Positions 26,614 through 35,554 of a stretch of DNA of 64,000 nt are shown in pieces (the stretch's first letter is position 1; the number at the start of each line of letters is the position of its first letter). The position numbers and the translations under genes are program-made. The stretch comes from PoT sp049331405 (GTDB taxonomy: Bacteria; Planctomycetota; Planctomycetia; Isosphaerales; Isosphaeraceae): contig NZ_CP186274.1 of NCBI RefSeq assembly GCF_049331405.1, forward strand, positions 7,688,001-7,752,000, given 5' to 3'. The notes below the pieces were generated by a model. It was given only the letters and a program-made list of their open reading frames with translations, did not search any database and was not told where the DNA came from.

Positions 26614-28188
26614 TTACTTCGCCAGGGCAGCCGCGATTGGCTCGTCCGTGGGAGCGGGCGTGGCGATCGACGCCTCCGCCGACTTCCTCGCCTCTTCGAC
26701 GATCGGGGCCGGCAGAATGCCCAGGACGAGCGAGAGGACGGCACAGACGGCCACCGCAGTAGCAGTCGGCCAGGCGACCTGCGTCTCCAGGGGTGTGGCC
26801 GGGGCGGGCCGCAGGTACATGAGGACGACGATGCGGAGGTAGTAGTAAGCACCCGCCGCGGCATTCAGCACGCCGATGATCGCGAGCCAGAAGAAGATGT
26901 TCGACTCCGAGCGGATCGAGGCGTCGAAGGCCGAGGTGAAGAGGGCGAATTTGCCGTAGAATCCGGCCAACGGCGGGATGCCCGCCAGGCTGAAAAGGCA
27001 GATCGCCATGGCGAGGGCCATCCGAGGATGGGTCGAACCCAGGCCCGTCAGGTCGTCCACAGTCTCGATCGACTTCTTGGGAGTGCTCAGGGCGATCATG
27101 ACCCCAAAGACGCCCAGGGTCATCAGGGAGTAGGCCACCAGGTAGATCAAGACGCCTTGGGTGCCGAAGAAGGTCGGGTTCGAGCCGGGCGGATTGTAGA
27201 ACGAGGCCGCTACGCCAATCATCAGGTAGCCGGCGTGAGCGATCGACGAGTAAGCGAACAGCCGCTTCAGGTCGTTCTGGACTAGGGCCACGGTATTGCC
27301 CAGGGTCATCGTGATTGCCGCCACGATCCAGGCGACGAGCACCGCTCGATAGCCGAGCATGCTCACCATGTTGTCGGCCGCGATAAACGCCGAGAGCGTA
27401 CGGGCAATCGCCAGGAACCCAACGGCCTTGGGAATCCAGGCGAGCATGGCGGCGATGAAGGTGGGCGAGCCCTGGTAGACGTCCGGGGCATAGAAGTGGA
27501 ACGGCACAGCCGCCACCCTGAAACCCAGGCCGGCGATGATGAATACCACGGCGACCAGGGCGAGCTGCGGCTGGGGCACGTCGGGGACGTGGGCCGTCAG
27601 GAACGCCAGGGCCTTGAGGTTGCTAACGCCGGTCAGGCCATAAAGGAATGCCAGGCCATAGAGCAAGAGACCCGACGAGAAGATGCTCAGGAAAAAGTAC
27701 TTGGTCGCCGCTTCCTGCGTCGTGGCGGTGCGCCTCGGCAGGTAGAGGAGCAAGTAGGTCGGGATGCTAACGAGCTCGAGCCCGACGAACAGGAAGATCA
27801 TCTCGTTGGCCGAGGCGACCATCATCGAACCGGCCTGAATCATCAGCAATGAGCCGAAGAATTCCGGGGCCTTGGCATCATCCACCTGGTCGTGGGCGAA
27901 GGCGAGGAGCAGGAAGCCCGTGAGGACCAGGACGAGCCTCGCGTTGAACGAGAGGGCGTCGTTGAGGGCGATTGCCGAGTACAGGTCGGTGACCTGGCCC
28001 TTCACCCCCAGCAAGAGCAACAAGGCGACGACCATGGCCGCGACCGAGCCGAGGCTCCAGTAGTGCCGGGGCAGGCGAACGAAGGGGGCGACCGTCATCA
28101 TCGCAACGGCCACCAGCAGCAGCAGCAATTCCGGCGAGAGTATCCGGAGGGTCTGCTGGACGACTTCTAAGGCGTTGGGAGGAAGCAT
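26614..28188 (-). CDS. nuoN: NADH-quinone oxidoreductase subunit N
   Basis: A 524-residue integral membrane subunit of complex I, one of three antiporter-like proton-channel subunits. It has about 14 hydrophobic segments; the proton-antiporter domain is marked by VGLELVSIPTYLLLY (with the conserved channel glutamate in helix 5), RVAAVPFHFYAPDVYQGSPT and NDLKRLFAYSSIAHAGY. The start ATG shares its A with the nuoM stop codon (TGATG), so the two are translationally coupled. It is the last gene of the 14-gene nuo operon, followed by a hairpin. Length is close to the usual 450-500 with a short Ala/Pro-rich tail. Confidence 0.95.
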   Translation of the reverse strand: MLPPNALEVVQQTLRILSPELLLLLVAVAMMTVAPFVRLPRHYWSLGSVAAMVVALLLLLGVKGQVTDLYSAIALNDALSFNARLVLVLTGFLLLAFAHDQVDDAKAPEFFGSLLMIQAGSMMVASANEMIFLFVGLELVSIPTYLLLYLPRRTATTQEAATKYFFLSIFSSGLLLYGLAFLYGLTGVSNLKALAFLTAHVPDVPQPQLALVAVVFIIAGLGFRVAAVPFHFYAPDVYQGSPTFIAAMLAWIPKAVGFLAIARTLSAFIAADNMVSMLGYRAVLVAWIVAAITMTLGNTVALVQNDLKRLFAYSSIAHAGYLMIGVAASFYNPPGSNPTFFGTQGVLIYLVAYSLMTLGVFGVMIALSTPKKSIETVDDLTGLGSTHPRMALAMAICLFSLAGIPPLAGFYGKFALFTSAFDASIRSESNIFFWLAIIGVLNAAAGAYYYLRIVVLMYLRPAPATPLETQVAWPTATAVAVCAVLSLVLGILPAPIVEEARKSAEASIATPAPTDEPIAAALAK

Positions 28189-29912
28189 CAACGGCTGCCC
28201 TTGCTGGGAAGTTGGGTGATCGAGAACGAGCCCTGCTGAACGCTGGAGACCTGGCCAGGAGGCTGGGGCGGAACCTTGGAGTCAGCCAACTTGTCGGGCT
28301 TCTCCTTCGACACCAACGCAGCGATGGGGGCAACCGCCGGCCGAATCCGCTCCAGGAAAGGACGCGGGTAAACGCCAATCATTACGATGAGGACCATAAG
28401 CGTGCCGAGGCCAGCGATCTCATGCCAGCCGAGCGGAGCGACCGTCGAGGCTCCGTGCCCATGACCATGGTCAACCGTCGCGACGACGCCGTGATCGTGG
28501 GACGACTCGTGGTCGTGATGGGGCTCATGCAGGGGCCCGAAAATCACGCGCTGGAGCATGAGGAAAAGGTAGTAGGCTCCGAGCACCATGCCCGTCGCGG
28601 CGAGGGCCGCGGCAAGAGGGCTGGCGGCGAACGTACCGGCCAGGATGGGGAACTCGCCCACAAACCCGTTGAGTCCCGGGACAGCGGCCGAACCCAGCGA
28701 CGCCATGATCAGAAAGAAGGCCAGGAGCGGGAGTCGCTCCCAGAGCCCGCCCAACTCGGCCATCTCGCGAGTGTGGTAACGCTCATAAATCACGCCCACG
28801 CAGGCGAACAGGGCGCCTGTCGTGATGCCGTGGTTGATCATCTGGATGACCGCCCCGTCCATGCCGGTCGGGTTCAGCGAGAAGATGCCGAGGACGATGA
28901 AGCCCATGTGGCTCACGGAGCTATACGCCACCAGCCGCTTGATGTCGGTCTGGGCGAGGGCCACCAGCGCCCCGTAGATAATCCCGATGACGGACAGAGT
29001 GGCCAGCATCGGGAACAGGACCTGGGCCCCGATCGGGGTCATGCCGAGGTTGAAGCGGAGGAGACCGTAGCTCCCGACCTTCAGCAGCACGCCGGCCAGC
29101 AGGATCGAGCCGGCGGCCGGGGCTTCGACGTGGGCCAGCGGCAACCACGTGTGGAAGGGGAACATCGGAACCTTGATCGCGAAGCCGGCAAACAGCAGTA
29201 GGAAGATCAGGACCTGCGGGCTGGCGGTCCAGGGCGTGGTCTTGTGCCAATCAACCCAGGGAAGGGTCGCAAGACCGCGTGTCAACTCTGGGATGGAGAA
29301 GGTCAACGTGTGGCTGGGCGAATGCTGGTAGTGGATCGCGACGAGGGCGATCACACCGAGCAGGGTGAGCAAGCTGCCCGCCAGCGTGTAGAGGAAGAAC
29401 GTGACCGAGGCCTGCCGCCGCTCGCTGCCGCCCCAGAGGCCGATCAGGAAGAAGAGCGGGATCAGCGAGAACTCGAAGAAGATGTAGAAGAGGACCACGT
29501 CCAGGCTGGCGAAGAGGCCGAGCAAGCCCGTCTGGAGCATGAGCAGGAACGCGTAGTGCAACGCGGCACGTTCCTGGATCGACTCCCACGAGGCGAAGAT
29601 CGCCGGAATCATCAGGACCGACGTGAGGACGAAGAGCCAGATGCTGAGTCCATCGAGTCCGAGCGAAAAGCGAATGTCGGGCGTGCCCAACCAACTGAGG
29701 CCGAACTTACCATCCGCCGAGCTGAAGGCGAACTGCGGGGCGAGTTCACCCGCTTTGAAGTTAGCGAGCAAGATCAGGCTGAACACCAGCGTTAGAAGGA
29801 CGGTTCCCAGAGCGATCGTCCGGGCCGTCTTGACCTCAAGACGAGGCGCGAGGAAAAGGGCCAAACTCCCTATCATCGGGAGGAAGGCCGTGATCACCAA
29901 AAGCTGCGCCAT
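28188..29912 (-). CDS. nuoM: NADH-quinone oxidoreductase subunit M
   Basis: A 574-residue antiporter-like membrane subunit of complex I. Typical motifs are FYIFFEFSLIPLFFLIGLWG (channel glutamate), FAIKVPMFPFHTWLPLAHVE and TDIKRLVAYSSVSHMGF. It is longer than the usual 490-510 residues because of a histidine-rich insertion around residues 460-490 (PHHDHESSHDHG, then DHGHGHG) and a Pro/Ser/Lys-rich C-terminal tail. The His-rich part may bind metal; it is not a known need of the enzyme. It lies between nuoL and nuoN in the usual order. Confidence 0.95.
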   Translation of the reverse strand: MAQLLVITAFLPMIGSLALFLAPRLEVKTARTIALGTVLLTLVFSLILLANFKAGELAPQFAFSSADGKFGLSWLGTPDIRFSLGLDGLSIWLFVLTSVLMIPAIFASWESIQERAALHYAFLLMLQTGLLGLFASLDVVLFYIFFEFSLIPLFFLIGLWGGSERRQASVTFFLYTLAGSLLTLLGVIALVAIHYQHSPSHTLTFSIPELTRGLATLPWVDWHKTTPWTASPQVLIFLLLFAGFAIKVPMFPFHTWLPLAHVEAPAAGSILLAGVLLKVGSYGLLRFNLGMTPIGAQVLFPMLATLSVIGIIYGALVALAQTDIKRLVAYSSVSHMGFIVLGIFSLNPTGMDGAVIQMINHGITTGALFACVGVIYERYHTREMAELGGLWERLPLLAFFLIMASLGSAAVPGLNGFVGEFPILAGTFAASPLAAALAATGMVLGAYYLFLMLQRVIFGPLHEPHHDHESSHDHGVVATVDHGHGHGASTVAPLGWHEIAGLGTLMVLIVMIGVYPRPFLERIRPAVAPIAALVSKEKPDKLADSKVPPQPPGQVSSVQQGSFSITQLPSKGSR

Positions 29913-30039
29913 TTCAAGAGTCCTTGTCGCCCGTCAGTTTCCGAAGTTCTCGGAGCATTCGCACGGCAGTAAGCGTTTGTATGGATGAAGGCTGCGGGGA
30001 TCAACCGCCCGCAGCCACTCGGAAAGTCTCGTTTGTGGA

Positions 30040-32064
30040 TCAGGTCAGGAGTAGGATGATCCACAGCAGGCCGGCCAATCCGAGGGCCGTCACCGCTGCA
30101 TAGAACTGGACGAGGCCGTTCTGGAGTGGTGCCAGCAGGTCGCGACCGACCAGGCGGGGAATCCAGGCCGTCCCGCGAACCAGGGCCCCGTGGACGAGGA
30201 ACCGGTCGAGGAAAGCGAGGACGGAGCCGAGGATCCTCACCGGCTTGACGAACAGCACTACGTAAAGCTCGTCGACCCAGAACTTGTTGTAAGAAGCAAG
30301 GTACAGCGGCTTGAGAGCCCTCGCGAGCTTGGCCGGGACCGGGCTCGGATTGCCGTAGAGGAGATAGCTGGCGACCAAACCTATGACCCCGACGAGTGTG
30401 CCAACGATGGCCGTGGCCCAGTCGTACGAGTGGTGCTCGAAATGCGGGAGGTGCTCGAAGCCCAGCGATTTATCGAGGTGATGCTCGAAAAGGCCGGTCA
30501 GCGGACCGAAGGCGATACCGACGAGGGCGGCACAAACGGCGAGCACCATCAGCGGGATCGTCATGACGGGGGGCGATTCGAGGCCGATCTCGTGACTATG
30601 TCCGTGCCCGTGGTCGTCGGCACCATGCCCGTGCCCGTGATCATCGTGGGCGGCTTCGGCAACCGCCTCGGGATCATCCGGGCTCGGCAATTTCTCGGGC
30701 CCGAAGAAGGTCAGGAAGTAGGCCCGACCTGTGTAGAAAGCGGTCATCAAGGCCGTGAGCACGGCCACCCAGTAGATCAGCGAATACACTCCACCCGAAT
30801 TGTGGGAGTGGTGTGACGCCATCTTGAGGGCGGCGAGGATGTCGTCCTTGCTCCAGAAACCGGCGAACGGGAAGATCCCGGCGAGTGCTAGTGCCCCGAC
30901 CGTGAAGGTCAGGAAGGTCTTGGGCATGCGGTGACGGAGGCCCCTGAACCTTCGCATGTCGAGCACCCCGCCCATCGAGTGCATCACGCTACCCGAGCCG
31001 AGGAATAAGAGGGCCTTGAAGAAGGCATGAGTGAACAGGTGGAACATCGCGGCGGCGACGGCGAAGCGAGTCGCCTCGCCCACGGCAGCCCCAAGGCCCA
31101 TAAACATATAACCAAGCTGACTGACCGTCGAGTAAGCGAGGACTCGTTTGAGGTCGGTCTGCGTGAAGGCGATCGCACCCGAAAGGAAAGCGGTTAAGCA
31201 ACCGATGCACGCGATGAGCAAGGTGATTTCTGGCGCGAGGGCGAAGAGCGGCGAGGACCGGGCGATCAGGTAGACGCCCGCGGTGACCATCGTCGCGGCG
31301 TGGATGAGGGCCGACACGGGGGTCGGGCCTTCCATCGCGTCCGGGAGCCACACGTAGAGCGGAACCTGGGCACTCTTGGCGGTCGCGGCCCAGAAGAGGA
31401 GGAACGCGATACCGACGATCGTCGCGTGCGGGATCTGGCTCAGGTTGCCCTCGCTCAGCACGTTCCCATAGCTGAGGTCGTGATTGACCGAAACGGTCCA
31501 GAGCCAGAAGAGGGCGATCGCGAAGCCGAAGTCGCCGACACGATTGACCAGGAACGCCTTCTTCGCGGCCGCGGCCGCGGAAGGTTTGGCGTGCCAGAAC
31601 CCGACGAGCAAGTAGCTGCAGGTACCGACACCTTCCCAGAAGGCATACGTCAGCACGTAGTTATTCGAGAGGACCAGCCCCGTCATGCAGAAGACGAACA
31701 GGCCGACGCAGGCGAAGAATCGCGGATAGGCCGGGTCACCCGCCATGTAGCCGGAGGCGAAGATCGCCACGAGTGTGGAGACGAACGTCACCATCGACAG
31801 CATCATCGTGGTGAGGCCGTCGATCCGGAACTCGATCGGCACGTGCAGGCCGCTGACCTCGAGCCAGTCGTAAACGACCGTCGTCGGCTCGGGTCCGGCG
31901 GACAGCAGGAGGCCGAGCGAGACGAGGAATGCCGCGAAAATTCCCACCACGACCGGGTAATGCGCCCGCTCTTTGAGCTGCTTCCCGCCGGCCGCAGCGA
32001 CGAGCGCCCCCAGCAGTGGGCAGAAAGGCAGCAGCCAGGCGTTATTCACCAAGAAGTTCGACAC
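30040..32064 (-). CDS. nuoL: NADH-quinone oxidoreductase subunit L
   Basis: The largest antiporter-like subunit of complex I, 674 residues, which in known structures also carries the long lateral helix along the membrane arm. Key motifs are TYAFWEGVGTCSYLLVGFW (channel glutamate), AQVPLYVWLPDAMEGPTPVS and QTDLKRVLAYSTVSQLGYMF. A histidine-rich loop around residues 470-492 (HDDHGHGHG, DDHGHGHSHE) parallels the one in NuoM. The start is GTG with GGGAG 8 bases upstream. It follows nuoK with 84 bases between. Confidence 0.95.
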   Translation of the reverse strand: MSNFLVNNAWLLPFCPLLGALVAAAGGKQLKERAHYPVVVGIFAAFLVSLGLLLSAGPEPTTVVYDWLEVSGLHVPIEFRIDGLTTMMLSMVTFVSTLVAIFASGYMAGDPAYPRFFACVGLFVFCMTGLVLSNNYVLTYAFWEGVGTCSYLLVGFWHAKPSAAAAAKKAFLVNRVGDFGFAIALFWLWTVSVNHDLSYGNVLSEGNLSQIPHATIVGIAFLLFWAATAKSAQVPLYVWLPDAMEGPTPVSALIHAATMVTAGVYLIARSSPLFALAPEITLLIACIGCLTAFLSGAIAFTQTDLKRVLAYSTVSQLGYMFMGLGAAVGEATRFAVAAAMFHLFTHAFFKALLFLGSGSVMHSMGGVLDMRRFRGLRHRMPKTFLTFTVGALALAGIFPFAGFWSKDDILAALKMASHHSHNSGGVYSLIYWVAVLTALMTAFYTGRAYFLTFFGPEKLPSPDDPEAVAEAAHDDHGHGHGADDHGHGHSHEIGLESPPVMTIPLMVLAVCAALVGIAFGPLTGLFEHHLDKSLGFEHLPHFEHHSYDWATAIVGTLVGVIGLVASYLLYGNPSPVPAKLARALKPLYLASYNKFWVDELYVVLFVKPVRILGSVLAFLDRFLVHGALVRGTAWIPRLVGRDLLAPLQNGLVQFYAAVTALGLAGLLWIILLLT

Positions 32065-32148
32065 GTCGTGGCTCCCAACATTCTCGATCCGGCGCGAGTG
32101 GATTAAGCCGATATTCGGCGTGGTTTGAAGTTATCCCGACCCGACGAC

Positions 32149-32619
32149 TCAGTCCCGTCTCTCGATCCAGGGAGAGTTCGGGTGCGGCGGCTCGTGGCCC
32201 GCCGGGATCAGGTGAGGATAGGTCTCGGGACCTTCGCCGACCTGCACCAGTTCGGCCTCGCTCTCCTCGGCACTCTTCGAGTAGGCCGGCTGGCCAGGCT
32301 CTCGGATTTCTTGCCAGAGGGTGACGTCGAGCGACGAACGACGGTTGAACAGGATCAGGATCAACGCAAGGGCGATGGACGCTTCGCAGGCCGCCACCGT
32401 CAGGATCACGATCGTGAAGACTTGCCCGGACCAGTTCCCGTGGAATCGGCCGAAACCGACGAGCGTCAGGGCAACGCCCTGGAGCATCATCTCGGCGGAG
32501 AGGAACATTACGATCAGGTTGCGTCGAGCCAGGAAGCCGAGCATTCCCAAAACGAAGAGCGCGGCCCCGATCAAGAGGTAGTTCCGCAACAGGTCGAACG
32601 TGAAGTCAACGGGTTCCAT
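32149..32619 (-). CDS. nuoK: NADH-quinone oxidoreductase subunit K, with C-terminal extension
   Basis: Complex I membrane subunit K, Mrp/MrpC-like. Residues 1-100 hold three membrane helices with the family motif FLSAEMMLQGVALTLVGF, including the conserved membrane glutamate, and VAACEASIALALILILF with the second one. At 156 residues it is about 50 longer than usual; the extra tail is hydrophilic, acidic and proline-rich (for example SAEESEAELVQVGEGPET) and should face the cytoplasm or periplasm as a disordered extension. It sits between nuoJ and nuoL. Confidence 0.95.
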   Translation of the reverse strand: MEPVDFTFDLLRNYLLIGAALFVLGMLGFLARRNLIVMFLSAEMMLQGVALTLVGFGRFHGNWSGQVFTIVILTVAACEASIALALILILFNRRSSLDVTLWQEIREPGQPAYSKSAEESEAELVQVGEGPETYPHLIPAGHEPPHPNSPWIERRD

Positions 32620-32714
32620 GGGCGGGACTCGATTCGTGTCTCAGACAGTGTTTCAAACGACTCGATGAACCGACGGCAACGGGCCAGAATGGCCGGGCTC
32701 GAATCGACCTGCGT

Positions 32715-33569
32715 TCAGGCAATCACTTCGTTGGAGCTGCCCGGGCGGACCGGCGGCTTGGGGGTCGCGATCGACAGGGCGCCGATCAGGGCGACGAACA
32801 GCAGCGCCCCCGCGAGTTCGACCGTCAGCAATTGGTCCGTATAGAGAGTCTCGCCGAGGCCCGCCACGTGGGGCTTGGGCTTGCCCTCGGCGTTGGTGAA
32901 GAGGGCAGTCGGGCGGACGGCTCGGCCGATAACCCGTTCGACCACTGGGCTCGTCTTGGCGATGGCCGCGGTCTTCTTGAGCCGGTCCTCAACCTTAGCA
33001 GCGGCCGCTTTGGTCCCGAGGGGAGCGGCGACCGTGCAGAGCGAGTAGAGCAAGGCCCAGAAGAGGAGGTAGCAGGTCAAGGTGCTGCGGAACGGCGATC
33101 GTGCCGCCCGATCGTAGATCGCACGGCCTTCCATCTGCGCGAGCATGATCACAAACAGGAAGGTGACGATGATCGCACCTGCGTAGACGATGATGGTCCC
33201 AACCGCAAGGAACTGGGCCTCGGCCAGCATGAAGAGGCCCGACGTCGAGAGCACGACCGAGGCGAACCAGAGGGCGCTGTAGACCGGGTTCCGCGACGAG
33301 ATCGTCAGGATGCCCCCGGCGATCGCGGTGAAGCCGAAGCCGTAGAAGAAGAGGCTCGTCAGGAACGGTCCAGGCGGCTTCCAGTAGCGTGCGAACAGGA
33401 ACACGCTGAGTGCCGTCAGGATGCCGCCGACGATATGCACGCGGCGCGGCTTGATGTTGCCGAAGCGGTGCGGCATCAGCAGGTACGTGCCAACCGCACC
33501 GAAGACCACGACGGCCATGGCCAGCGTCAGATCGTTTGTGGCTTGGGCTTGGATTTCCACGGTTGCCAA
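32715..33569 (-). CDS. nuoJ: NADH-quinone oxidoreductase subunit J, with N-terminal extension
   Basis: Complex I membrane subunit J. The family core begins around residue 75 (FYGFGFTAIAGGILTIS, then NPVYSALWF and VGTIIVYAGAIIVTFLFVIML). It is 284 residues long against a usual 165-200. The first 70 residues add two further membrane segments (about 14-31 and 44-63), and a 60-residue Lys/Ala-rich loop separates the last helices. The start is a TTG with AAGGA very close upstream; a GTG three codons later is an alternative. Position in the operon is normal. Confidence 0.9.
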   Translation of the reverse strand: MATVEIQAQATNDLTLAMAVVVFGAVGTYLLMPHRFGNIKPRRVHIVGGILTALSVFLFARYWKPPGPFLTSLFFYGFGFTAIAGGILTISSRNPVYSALWFASVVLSTSGLFMLAEAQFLAVGTIIVYAGAIIVTFLFVIMLAQMEGRAIYDRAARSPFRSTLTCYLLFWALLYSLCTVAAPLGTKAAAAKVEDRLKKTAAIAKTSPVVERVIGRAVRPTALFTNAEGKPKPHVAGLGETLYTDQLLTVELAGALLFVALIGALSIATPKPPVRPGSSNEVIA

Positions 33570-33603
33570 GATCCTTACTCGAGTCTCGAGGCCAGCTTGT
33601 ATT

Positions 33604-34182
33604 TCAGAGTACGGGTTTGGTCGTCGTTTCGGCGGCGGCGCCGGTCGGCCCCTTGCCGTACTTCATCGGCTCGGCGTCCTTCGTCGCGTCGAAGACCGAG
33701 AGGAGCTTCGACTTGTCGAAGATCATCTGCTCACGAGAGAGCCCGGTGAGGTCGTAGAGCCCGGTCAGCTCAATCGCCTCGACGGGGCAGGCCTCTTCGC
33801 ACATGCCGCAGTAGATGCATCGAAGCTCGTCGATGACGAAGCTCTCGCAGTACTTCTCGCGATCCGGCCAGCTCTCCGGCGCCGTCGCACCGACGATGTC
33901 GATGCAGTGGGCGGGGCAGGCCGTGGCACAGAGCATGCAGGCCACGCACTTGACGCGACCTTCTTCGTCCTTGTTGAGCCGGTGGACGCCGCGATAGTTA
34001 GGGCTCGGGATGTGCTGCTCTTCCGGATACTGGACCGTGATCGCCTTATTCGCGAACATCACGCCGCCAATGTGCTTGGCGGTCACGATCAACCCGCCCA
34101 CGATCTGGGGGAGGTAGGTCCTCTCGCCCCAGGTCAGCTTGGGAGGAGTCAGGCGTTTCAGACTCGGATCATCGGGCCGCAC
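33604..34182 (-). CDS. nuoI: NADH-quinone oxidoreductase subunit I (2x[4Fe-4S])
   Basis: A 192-residue ferredoxin-like subunit that carries clusters N6a and N6b in the peripheral arm of complex I and passes electrons toward NuoB. Two complete 4Fe-4S motifs are visible: CVACMLCATACP and CIYCGMCEEACP. The N-terminal part (VKHIGGVMF-like amphipathic stretch) contacts the membrane in known structures. Start is GTG with GGAG 8 bases upstream. The C-terminal 25 residues are Gly/Ala/Thr-rich and not conserved. Confidence 0.95.
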   Translation of the reverse strand: MRPDDPSLKRLTPPKLTWGERTYLPQIVGGLIVTAKHIGGVMFANKAITVQYPEEQHIPSPNYRGVHRLNKDEEGRVKCVACMLCATACPAHCIDIVGATAPESWPDREKYCESFVIDELRCIYCGMCEEACPVEAIELTGLYDLTGLSREQMIFDKSKLLSVFDATKDAEPMKYGKGPTGAAAETTTKPVL

Positions 34183-34283
34183 GGGAATATCTCCGGACTA
34201 AGGCGATCTCGAAAGTAGCTTCCGGGGATCGTTGTGTTCGAGTCAGACCAAGGAATGGTCAGGATGACCATATGCCTCTGGCC

Positions 34284-35372
34284 TCAAGTGTGGGACCGCC
34301 AGATGAGCTGGATCAGGGTCGCCGTCACGACGAGGTTGACGAGGGAGAGCGGGATCATCGTCTTCCAGGCGAGGTCCATCAGTTGGTCGTAGCGGAACCG
34401 GGGCAGCGTCCAACGAATCCACATGACGAAGACGATCATCAGCCCGACCTTGCCGACGAATACGAGGAGCTTGAAGATCGCCCAGAACCATCCGGTCTGA
34501 CTTGCGTCTGTAACGAACGGTAAGTCCCAGCCTCCGAGGAAGATGGCCACCGTCATGAAGCAGACCGTGATGATGTTCAGGTACTCGCCGAGGAAGAACA
34601 TGCCAAACTTCATCGCCGAATATTCAGTGTGGAAGCCGCCGACGAGTTCCTGTTCGCTCTCGGGAAGGTCGAAGGGGAGACGATTCGTCTCGGCGAACGC
34701 ACTGATGAGGAAGAGCAGGAAGCCCAGCGGCTGAGCGACGATCCCCCAGACGTTTCGATCCTGCCACTCGACGATCTGGTTCAGGTCGAGCGAGCGAGCC
34801 ACCAGAACCATGCCGATGACCGAGAGGCCCATCGGGATCTCGTAGCTGATGAGCTGTGCACTGGAGCGGAGACCACCCAGGAACGCGTACTTATTGTTAG
34901 AGGACCAGCCGGCCAGGATGATCGAGTAAACACCGAGACTGCCCACGGCGAAGACGTAGACCATCCCGACATCGATGCCAGGCGCAATCTGGAACTGGAT
35001 CGGGCCGTCGAAGAGGTGGGGGCCATTGGGTCCAACAGGGCCGAACGGGATGACGGCGAAAGAGATCGTCGCCGCGATGATGGCGATCATCGGGGCGAGC
35101 AAGTATACTGGCTTATCGACATACTTGGGGATGACGTCTTCCTTGAGGAGCATCTTCGCACCGTCGGCGAGCGGCTGGAGCAGGCCAAACGGGAGTCCGA
35201 ACTGCATGCCGCAGCGGTTCGGCCCGATTCGGTCCTGTGCATAGGCCGCTACCTTACGCTCGACGAGAATGAGGTAGGCAACCGCGCCCTGGCTGATCCC
35301 CACGACGAGCAGGATCTTGATCAGGATGCCGGCGATGAGGAAGACGTCGATGCCGAACAGCATATACTTCAC
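34284..35372 (-). CDS. nuoH: NADH-quinone oxidoreductase subunit H
   Basis: A 362-residue membrane subunit at the junction of the peripheral and membrane arms, forming part of the quinone chamber. Conserved stretches are VERKVAAYAQDRIGPNRCG near the N-terminus, QPLADGAKMLLKEDVIP, SSNNKYAFLGGLRSSAQLISYEIP with the glutamate of the E-channel, and AETNRLPFDLPESEQELVGGFHTEYS. About eight membrane helices are seen. It is of standard length and lies between nuoG and nuoI, as in most nuo operons. Confidence 0.95.
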   Translation of the reverse strand: MKYMLFGIDVFLIAGILIKILLVVGISQGAVAYLILVERKVAAYAQDRIGPNRCGMQFGLPFGLLQPLADGAKMLLKEDVIPKYVDKPVYLLAPMIAIIAATISFAVIPFGPVGPNGPHLFDGPIQFQIAPGIDVGMVYVFAVGSLGVYSIILAGWSSNNKYAFLGGLRSSAQLISYEIPMGLSVIGMVLVARSLDLNQIVEWQDRNVWGIVAQPLGFLLFLISAFAETNRLPFDLPESEQELVGGFHTEYSAMKFGMFFLGEYLNIITVCFMTVAIFLGGWDLPFVTDASQTGWFWAIFKLLVFVGKVGLMIVFVMWIRWTLPRFRYDQLMDLAWKTMIPLSLVNLVVTATLIQLIWRSHT

Positions 35373-35554
35373 CCTTCCCGAGGAGTCGTAACCGCCATCT
35401 GACAGGCTGGATCGTTGCGAGTTGGAGGCGGAACGAACACTCGCGAACTCGAATCGATCTTGAGTTTTGCTGGCTCAAGGCTTCTTGCGGTGCACACTGC
35501 GACCGAAGAGACGCCAGGGTCATCTCGATCCTGGCGTCCGTAAATTGAGGGCGA

